Of a stretch of DNA of 19,941 nucleotides, positions 15,203 through 19,941 are shown one piece after another (position 1 is the first letter of the stretch; every line of letters begins with the position of its first letter). Origin of the DNA: JACMNW01 sp031402355. GTDB lineage: Bacteria; Pseudomonadota; Alphaproteobacteria; Rhodobacterales; Rhodobacteraceae. The position numbers and the translations under genes were made by a program. The notes under the pieces were generated by a model. The model searched no databases, was not told the origin of the DNA, and was given only the letters and a program-made list of their open reading frames with translations. The stretch is taken from the NCBI GenBank assembly GCA_031402355.1, contig JANNSG010000141.1, positions 1 through 19,941 on the forward strand, in the 5' to 3' direction.

Positions 15203-15771
15203 CAGATTGCCTCCACACGGGTGGACCGGGGCAATCCGGCCAGCCGATCCCCAAAGGTAAGGATGGCGTCAAACCCCAAAGGGAACTTCGCCCTGTTGGC
15301 CCGGAACGGCGCTGTTTCCGGCAGGCTGAGCCAGGTCGCCGTTTCGATCCCCGGGCCGGTCAGGGCGGGGCCATGGTTGGTCAGCCGGTCCATCTCGATG
15401 ATCAATGTGGCAGCGCGGTCGGGATAGTCTGGCAGGCCGATCCGGAACCGACTTACCGGCTGCAGAGCCTCCCATGTGCCCAATGCGAAATCGGCCTCTT
15501 CGGCCCGCACGAGCGGTGCGCCGATATGAAACGCAAGCCAGTCACGCACATCTGCGCAATCTGCGGACCCGGCCAGATGAAGGGGTGTCGTGGCATCAGC
15601 CAGCGTCAGCAGCACCGTCCCTGCGGCGGTTGTCAAAGGTCGTGGCGGCTGTGCGCCGGTCACCCGGTGGATTGTACCCGGTCTGGCCATGGCCTCGAGG
15701 ATTGCGCGGAAAGCACGGGATGACTGCCGGGGGACATCGGCGAAGCCGCCAGAGAGGGCATCTTGGATCAT
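15202..15771 (-). CDS. phnH: Phosphonate C-P lyase system protein PhnH
   Basis: A 189-residue PhnH (E. coli 194). Typical stretches are the N-terminal GGFADVPRQSSRAFRAILEAMARPG and the C-terminal WLSLPETAPFRANRAKFPLGFDAILT. PhnH has a fold related to PLP-dependent transferases but without cofactor binding, and is a structural subunit of the PhnGHIJ core. Its start overlaps the phnG stop (ATGA at 15768-15771) and has GGAGAGG upstream. Confidence 0.94.
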   Translation of the reverse strand: MIQDALSGGFADVPRQSSRAFRAILEAMARPGTIHRVTGAQPPRPLTTAAGTVLLTLADATTPLHLAGSADCADVRDWLAFHIGAPLVRAEEADFALGTWEALQPVSRFRIGLPDYPDRAATLIIEMDRLTNHGPALTGPGIETATWLSLPETAPFRANRAKFPLGFDAILTFGDRLAGLPRSTRVEAI

Positions 15772-16211
15772 GGATCCTCTCCGCGCACCAATGTGAAGAA
15801 ATCAACTTTGGTGGCCGCAGCCTTTCCGGCGCGGACCGCGCGGGCTTCTGCCGCCTCGGTCGTCAGGGGTTCCACCACTTGCGCCCGCACCTGATCTGCT
15901 GCCCCGGTTTGCAACAGCGCATCGACCACCGCCGCCCGGCGAGCGTGCCCCTTGTCGCGGCCCTGCACCCAAGCGTGGCCGACCGTGCCGCACGCCAGCC
16001 GGACCGAACAGCGGGTAACCGTCATTTCGCCCAGATTGAACGGCTCTCCTGTAGCGCCGACACGCCCGCGCACCATCACCGCCCCGGTTTCCGGGCTGCG
16101 CAGGATGTCATGATCTGGCAGGTCGGCTATTTGTGCAGCCAGACGATCGGGCGCAGCTTTGGCGAGAACCGACATCCATTCCTTGCGCGCGGTCGAACTG
16201 GCTTTGGTCAT
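15768..16211 (-). CDS. phnG: Phosphonate C-P lyase system protein PhnG
   Basis: A 147-residue PhnG, first gene of the C-P lyase operon. Typical stretches are ARKEWMSVLAKAAPDRLAA, ILRSPETGAVMVRGRVGATGEPFNLGEMTVTRCSVRL and GHAWVQGRDKGHARRAAVVDALLQ. It forms the core complex with PhnH, PhnI and PhnJ and is needed for transfer of phosphonate to the ribose of ATP. Two tandem ATGs exist (16214, 16211); AGGA lies four bases before the second, which I chose. The frame is open to a TTG at 16262, but that would run through the operator-like repeats. It is transcribed divergently from phnF. Confidence 0.94.
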   Translation of the reverse strand: MTKASSTARKEWMSVLAKAAPDRLAAQIADLPDHDILRSPETGAVMVRGRVGATGEPFNLGEMTVTRCSVRLACGTVGHAWVQGRDKGHARRAAVVDALLQTGAADQVRAQVVEPLTTEAAEARAVRAGKAAATKVDFFTLVRGEDP

Positions 16212-16331
16212 CATATCCTGGACATCTTGAAAAGTTGTCGATAATACTATACAACTAGACAAATACTATACTGTCCCTTCCCTGCTGCCAAGCCGGGACT
16301 TGTGAAATTTTCGTAACGAAAGGCTGCCACT
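16212..16331. promoter_or_regulatory. phnG-phnF divergent promoter/operator region
   Basis: A 120-base spacer with an AT-rich core, unlike its surroundings. It has three same-strand heptamers ACTAKAC: ACTATAC at 16246-16252, ACTAGAC at 16254-16260, ACTATAC at 16265-16271. Two of them sit in an exact 10-base direct repeat AATACTATAC, 19 bases apart (16243, 16262). The TAKAC part resembles the half-site of HutC-subfamily GntR regulators, to which PhnF belongs. A separate palindrome TTTCGT-A-ACGAAA (16309-16321) sits just before the phnF ribosome binding site (AAAGG, eight bases before TTG). I infer PhnF binding and autoregulation; no clear sigma-70 promoter was found. Confidence 0.6.
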
Positions 16332-17048
16332 TTGCCCCGCGCCGCACTCTGGATTGCAATCGCCGAGACGCTGGGCCGCGAGATCGCACAGGCGCAGTAC
16401 CGGCCCGGGGATAAACTGCCTACCGAGGCCGCGCTTTCAGCCCGCTTCGGTGTCAATCGCCATACCGTGCGCCATGCCATTGCCACGCTGGCGGCCAACG
16501 GTACCGTACACTCGCGGCGCGGATCTGGTGTCTTTGTGACGGCGCAGCCCGCCGATTACGCGCTGGGGCGGCGGGTGCGGTTTCACCAGAATGTCGCCGC
16601 GTCCGGGCGCACGCCGACACGCCGGATCAACCGGTTAGAGACCCGGCCCGCCAACACAACAGAAAGTGAAATCCTTTGCCTCGCCGCTGGCGCGCTGGTG
16701 CATGTGGTCGAGGGCGTTTCTCTGGCCGACGGCCAGCCACTGGCAGTGTTCCAGTCCATCTTCCCGCAGGCACGGTTTCCCACACTTCTGGCTGCGATGG
16801 AGGGTCAGTCATCGGTAACCGCGGCCTTGGCTGCCTGCGGGGTGACCGATTACACAAGGGCCGAAACCAGACTTACGGCCAAGTTGGCCGACCCGGTGCT
16901 GGCAGTCGCCTTGCAGGTGCAAACGGGTTCTCCGGTCCTGCGATCAGTGGCGGTGAACGTCGATACGGCGGGCAGGCCGATAGAGTATGGAACGACCTGG
17001 TTCGCCGGCGACCGGGTGACATTGACAGTCAATCCCGATCAGGCGTGA
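16332..17048 (+). CDS. phnF: Phosphonate metabolism transcriptional regulator PhnF (GntR/HutC family)
   Basis: A 238-residue regulator: winged helix-turn-helix at about 10-75 (GDKLPTEAALSARFGVNRHTVRHAIATLAANG, then wing SRRGSGVFV) and a UTRA ligand-binding domain about 90-235 (VVEGVSLADGQPLAVFQSIFP, VLRSVAVNVDTAGRPIEYGTTWF). It probably represses the phn genes; the effector is unknown, possibly a phosphorylated phosphonate intermediate. The start is TTG at 16332, supported by AAAGG eight bases upstream and the usual N-terminal length; no ATG fits. It stands antisense between two minus-strand phn units and overlaps the 3' end of the transferase gene by 10 bases. Confidence 0.92.
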   Translation: MPRAALWIAIAETLGREIAQAQYRPGDKLPTEAALSARFGVNRHTVRHAIATLAANGTVHSRRGSGVFVTAQPADYALGRRVRFHQNVAASGRTPTRRINRLETRPANTTESEILCLAAGALVHVVEGVSLADGQPLAVFQSIFPQARFPTLLAAMEGQSSVTAALAACGVTDYTRAETRLTAKLADPVLAVALQVQTGSPVLRSVAVNVDTAGRPIEYGTTWFAGDRVTLTVNPDQA

Positions 17049-17656
17049 TATTTCTCCAGGAAGGCTTCGGCGTCCAGCCGTCGAAAGTCCGTCAGGGCCA
17101 GGCGCAGCCGGGTGTGATCCCAGTCCCACCAGGCCAGCGCCAGCAGGCGGTCAATCACCTGCGGCGTAAAGCGCCCGCGAACAGGCTTGGCCGGGCAACC
17201 GGCCATGATCATGAATGGGGCCACATCTTTGGTCACAACCGCACCGGCAGCGACAATTGCCCCGGGGCCGATAGAAATATCTGGCTTGATGATCGCGCCA
17301 TGGCCGATCCAGCAGTCCGCGCCCAACAGGGTGCGGCGTGCCGCGCGGGCTGCAAAGAACTGCGGATCGTCTTCGACGTCATCCCAGTAAGAGCTTGACC
17401 GATACAAGAAGTGGTGCTGCGCCGCATTTTGATAAGGATGGTCCGTCGGCCCGATCCGCGTCATTGCCGCAATGTTGGAAAACCGGCCAACCGTGGTATT
17501 GGCGATATCGGCCAGCCGGTCACAATAGGCGTAATCCTCAAACGTCGAATTCACCACAATCGACCCCGCCCCGACCTCGCAGTAGGCCCCGAAGCGCGCG
17601 TTGACGATCCTGCTTCCTTCATGGACCAAGGGTTCAGTCGGGGAAAGCCGGGGCAC
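17039..17656 (-). CDS. Phosphonate-operon hexapeptide-repeat transferase
   Basis: A 205-residue left-handed beta-helix transferase. Hexapeptide-type repeats run through INTTVGRFSNIAAMTRIG-like and DCWIGHGAIIKPDISIGPGAIVAAGAVVTKDVAPF segments, and the HP near residue 73 (TDHPYQ) and the GCPAKPVRGRF end resemble xenobiotic acetyltransferases. It matches the phn-operon transferase-hexapeptide family. Probably an acyl-CoA-dependent acetyltransferase; acetylation of aminoalkylphosphonates, as PhnO does in E. coli with an unrelated GNAT fold, is a guess. The start is GTG at 17656, one base after the phnE2 stop, with AAGGGGG upstream; there is no nearby ATG. It is the last gene of the transporter unit. 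Confidence 0.87.
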   Translation of the reverse strand: MPRLSPTEPLVHEGSRIVNARFGAYCEVGAGSIVVNSTFEDYAYCDRLADIANTTVGRFSNIAAMTRIGPTDHPYQNAAQHHFLYRSSSYWDDVEDDPQFFAARAARRTLLGADCWIGHGAIIKPDISIGPGAIVAAGAVVTKDVAPFMIMAGCPAKPVRGRFTPQVIDRLLALAWWDWDHTRLRLALTDFRRLDAEAFLEKYHA

Positions 17657-17657
17657 C

Positions 17658-18983
17658 CTATTCCCCCTTGATCAACTTGCGCCGCAACCAGCCCGAAAGA
17701 CTATCCATCAGCATCACCATCAGGACAATAAGTACCATGTAATAGGCCACTTCTTCCCAGTCTTTCTGGGTGATAATCGCCTGCGTCAGCAACAGCCCGA
17801 TTCCGCCGCCGACAATGGCGCCGATCACGGTGGCACTGCGGGTGTTGGATTCGAGATAGTAAAGCACCTGAGACAGCAGCACCGGCGTGATCTGCGGGAT
17901 CACCCCAAAACGGGCCCGCTGAAGTGCGCTTGCACCGGTGGACTGAATGCCCTCGACCTGCTTTTCGTCGATATTCTCCAGCGCCTCGGAAAACATCTTG
18001 CCAAAGCTGCCGGTATCGGTCAGCGCAATCGCAATCGCGCCGGTCATCGGGCCCGGCCCAAAGGCGCGCGACAGGATGATCGTCCAGATCAAACCGTCCA
18101 CCCCGCGGATAAAGTCAAAGATCCTTCGCATGGCAAACCGGAACGGGCCAAGCGGGTTAAAGTTCCGGGCCGCAAGAAAGCCAAGGGGCAGCGCTACGAT
18201 CGCAGCCGTCATAGTGCCAAGGAAGGCCATCAGTATCGTCTCAAAGATCGCCCAAGCGACGTCGCCATGCCGCCACATTTTGTTGGTCCAGAATTCCGAA
18301 ACCATATAGCCAAAGTTCGTGCGTGCAGGATCGATCCGGTCACCCGTGATGGCGAGGGCTGCAAGTGTGCCAAATCCTTTGCCGTAGAACGGGCTGTCGA
18401 GCGTGAAAAACCACAACTCCCAACCGGGCTGGTATTTGAAGGTTTCAACCTTGGACCGGGAATAGCTGAAGCGACCCGCGTCGGTTTTGACCGAGACCTT
18501 ATTTTCCGAAACTGAAATCCAGCCCGGTACCGGCTCTGGCGCGGTCATCACCGGTTTGCCCGCAACCGGACGGATGTCGATGGTGCCGTAACCAGGCACG
18601 GCATAGCGCGCGCCGGCGTCGTCGTAGGTGACAACATGGCCTTGCCCCAGGTCGATGGTGGTGACGCCGCCCGCGACGCTGACCCAATCTGGCCGCATTC
18701 CCGACGGATAGGTGCCCTTGCTTTCGCCCTCGATGGCGATGACAATCTCGCCCGAGCGGTTGTCGCGTGTCACATGGGTCTTGTGCGACCAGAAATCGCC
18801 CAGCAGGATCGCAGCATTGTCAAAGCGGGCGCGCTGGGCAAGACCGGCCACATCAAAGCTGATTGCCGCATAGATGAGGTAGGCAAGGATCATCGCGGGA
18901 ACCGCAAAGGCCATGCGTCGCTTGCGGGCGAAACCGGCGGTGATCGTGTCAACCAGCGAGGGGGACAGCGCAGTCGCGGTCAT
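17658..18983 (-). CDS. phnE: Phosphonate ABC transporter permease PhnE2, with large non-membrane insertion
   Basis: A 441-residue permease, much longer than E. coli PhnE (about 276). It has an N-terminal TM helix (25-43), then about 195 polar residues (50-240) rich in beta-prone segments, then the permease core with TM helices from 243 on. The EAA loop at about 320-364 (TDTGSFGKMFSEALENIDEKQVEGIQSTGAS) docks onto the ATPase PhnC. The insertion would be periplasmic if the first helix runs inside to outside. It probably pairs with PhnE1 as a heterodimeric channel. ATG 18983 follows the phnE1 stop by three bases and has AAAGGGG upstream. Confidence 0.92.
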   Translation of the reverse strand: MTATALSPSLVDTITAGFARKRRMAFAVPAMILAYLIYAAISFDVAGLAQRARFDNAAILLGDFWSHKTHVTRDNRSGEIVIAIEGESKGTYPSGMRPDWVSVAGGVTTIDLGQGHVVTYDDAGARYAVPGYGTIDIRPVAGKPVMTAPEPVPGWISVSENKVSVKTDAGRFSYSRSKVETFKYQPGWELWFFTLDSPFYGKGFGTLAALAITGDRIDPARTNFGYMVSEFWTNKMWRHGDVAWAIFETILMAFLGTMTAAIVALPLGFLAARNFNPLGPFRFAMRRIFDFIRGVDGLIWTIILSRAFGPGPMTGAIAIALTDTGSFGKMFSEALENIDEKQVEGIQSTGASALQRARFGVIPQITPVLLSQVLYYLESNTRSATVIGAIVGGGIGLLLTQAIITQKDWEEVAYYMVLIVLMVMLMDSLSGWLRRKLIKGE

Positions 18984-18986
18984 CGG

Positions 18987-19865
18987 TCAGTGCCCCTTTA
19001 CCAACTTGTTGCGGTAGTGATCCGAGACATGGTCGATGATCACGATGGTAAGAAACAGCAGCAGAAAGATCGCCACGACCTCATCGTAGCGCCCTTGGCC
19101 CCATTGCATGGCAAGCTTCAGGTCATGTCCGATGCCGCCTTCACCGACAAAGCCCAGGATGGCAGACGCGCGGACGTTGATTTCAAACCGCAGCAACGCA
19201 TAGCTTAGCCAGTTTGGTGCCACTTGCGGAATGATCCCCAGCCACATCCGCTGCGACCAGTTTGCACCTACCGATGTCAAGCCTTCGACCGGTTTCAGAT
19301 CGGCGTTCTCGGCCACTTCGGAAAACAGCTTGCCAAGGGCGCCGCCGGTGTGCAGCGCAATGGCGATAACGGCAGGCACCGGGCCGCCGCCAAGGACATA
19401 AATCAGGATCAACGCGACCACAATTTCGGGAATGGCGCGCAAAGCGTCCATCGAGCGGCGAAAAACCGGTATCAGCAGGGGCCAGCGCGCCAGGCCGCGC
19501 GTGGCCAAAAGCGACAAGGTCATAGCCATCAGCGCACCGATCAGCGTGGCTACAGCGGCTATGTTCAGGGTTTCTATCAAGGCTGGAACATGGGCGAAAA
19601 ACAAACCCGGCAGCAATGCACGCTTTTCCCAGGCTTCCGTGAAAACCTCGGCTGGAAAGTCGATAACATTCGGCAGGCCGTTCCAGAAACCACCGGCGTT
19701 TCGCTCTTCCGACAGCATCCAGCCAGAGGCCATAAGCGCAATGAAAATAACCAGCAAGATGCCGCCATACATCCGCTTGCGGCGGACCATGTCGAGATAG
19801 GCTTCGCGGGTGTCGGCAAGGTTCGGGCGTTGGCCCTGTTCCGGACCGAAGGCAATATCGACCAT
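18987..19865 (-). CDS. phnE: Phosphonate ABC transporter permease PhnE1
   Basis: A 292-residue permease of normal PhnE length. It has a cytoplasmic N terminus, TM1 about 33-50, a short periplasmic loop, and core TM helices from about 95. The EAA loop is at about 171-214 (HTGGALGKLFSEVAENADLKPVEGLTSVGANW), followed by ILGFVGEGGIGHDL, typical of PhnE. It forms the phosphonate import channel with PhnE2, receiving substrate from PhnD. ATG 19865 has GGA seven bases upstream. It is preceded by a 63-base spacer containing a hairpin after the presumed phnD stop. Confidence 0.94.
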   Translation of the reverse strand: MVDIAFGPEQGQRPNLADTREAYLDMVRRKRMYGGILLVIFIALMASGWMLSEERNAGGFWNGLPNVIDFPAEVFTEAWEKRALLPGLFFAHVPALIETLNIAAVATLIGALMAMTLSLLATRGLARWPLLIPVFRRSMDALRAIPEIVVALILIYVLGGGPVPAVIAIALHTGGALGKLFSEVAENADLKPVEGLTSVGANWSQRMWLGIIPQVAPNWLSYALLRFEINVRASAILGFVGEGGIGHDLKLAMQWGQGRYDEVVAIFLLLFLTIVIIDHVSDHYRNKLVKGH

Positions 19866-19886
19866 GGGATCATCCAGAAATGAAGG

Positions 19887-19917
19887 TGCCGGACCCCGGA
19901 GAGCGCGGGGCCCGGCA
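19887..19917 (-). other. Intercistronic hairpin between presumed phnD and phnE1
   Basis: TGCCGG-A-CCCCG (19887-19898) pairs with CGGGG-C-CCGGCA (19906-19917): 11 pairs with one A-C mismatch and a 7-base loop. No T run follows on the minus strand, so it is not a full terminator. A stable hairpin after a binding-protein gene often protects its mRNA or reduces read-through into permease genes. Confidence 0.6.
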
Positions 19918-19928
19918 GCAGGTAAGGC

Positions 19929-19941
19929 TTACAGGCCTTCC
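19929..19941 (-). CDS. phnD: Probable phnD 3' end (phosphonate-binding protein), truncated by window edge
   Basis: Only the last three codons and stop are visible (Glu-Gly-Leu-TAA on the minus strand), in the position where a periplasmic phosphonate-binding protein gene normally precedes phnE. The identity is inferred from gene order alone; the sequence itself cannot prove it. Confidence 0.45.

Noticed and set aside
14546..15427. 293-codon plus-strand frame opposite phnI and phnH
   Set aside because: Antisense shadow of two strongly conserved genes; Arg/Gln-rich composition without motifs.
16271..16288. Pho box candidate CTGTCCC-4-CTGCTGC in the phnG-phnF spacer
   Set aside because: The 11-base period fits, but each half has two or more mismatches to CTGTCAT; too weak to call.
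17601..18515. 304-codon plus-strand frame opposite phnE2
   Set aside because: Antisense of membrane-segment codons; the minus frame has TM helices and an EAA loop.

Overview
The window looks like a chromosomal segment of an alphaproteobacterium, most likely Rhodobacteraceae (Roseobacter group). This is inferred from GC-rich coding DNA, the family resemblance of every protein, the gene order rsfS-rlmH-gpmI-envC-ctpA, and a C-P lyase cluster carrying the alphaproteobacterial accessory genes DUF1045 and a hexapeptide transferase. No rRNA, tRNA, CRISPR array, insertion sequence or phage gene was seen.

Positions 1-2071 hold the 3' end of a glutathione-dependent formaldehyde dehydrogenase gene (+), a small glycine-zipper lipoprotein (-) and an LLM-family flavin oxidoreductase (+). 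Positions 2072-7551 are a minus-strand housekeeping block, in transcription order rsfS, rlmH, gpmI, envC, ctpA, rppH: ribosome silencing, 23S rRNA methylation, glycolysis, cell-wall hydrolase control, periplasmic proteolysis and mRNA 5'-end decapping. A strong hairpin lies between ctpA and rppH. A CHAD-domain gene (+) follows at 7812-8666.

From 8645 to the right edge the window is a phosphonate (C-P lyase) locus. Minus-strand operon: phnG, phnH, phnI, a HAD-family hydrolase, phnJ, phnK, phnL, phnN, nearly all joined by 1-4 base overlaps. A plus-strand DUF1045 (2H phosphoesterase-like) gene separates phnN from phnM (-). Divergent from phnG is the GntR/UTRA regulator phnF (+). Beyond it is a second minus-strand unit: the last codons of a probable phnD, then phnE1, phnE2 and a hexapeptide-repeat transferase. 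Together these encode uptake (PhnD/E), triphosphate-ribose activation (PhnGHI, PhnM), C-P cleavage (PhnJ, with the ABC proteins PhnK/L), handling of the ribose phosphate products (PhnN, perhaps DUF1045) and control (PhnF). phnC and most of phnD lie off the right edge; no phnP or phnO is visible.

Most notable points: a HAD hydrolase translationally coupled between phnI and phnJ; DUF1045 in a cluster with no visible phnP; a 19-bp-arm perfect palindrome between phnM and DUF1045; three ACTAKAC heptamers between phnG and phnF; a large non-membrane insertion in PhnE2; a C-terminal extension on PhnJ; and four tail-to-tail gene pairs that abut or overlap with no room for terminators.
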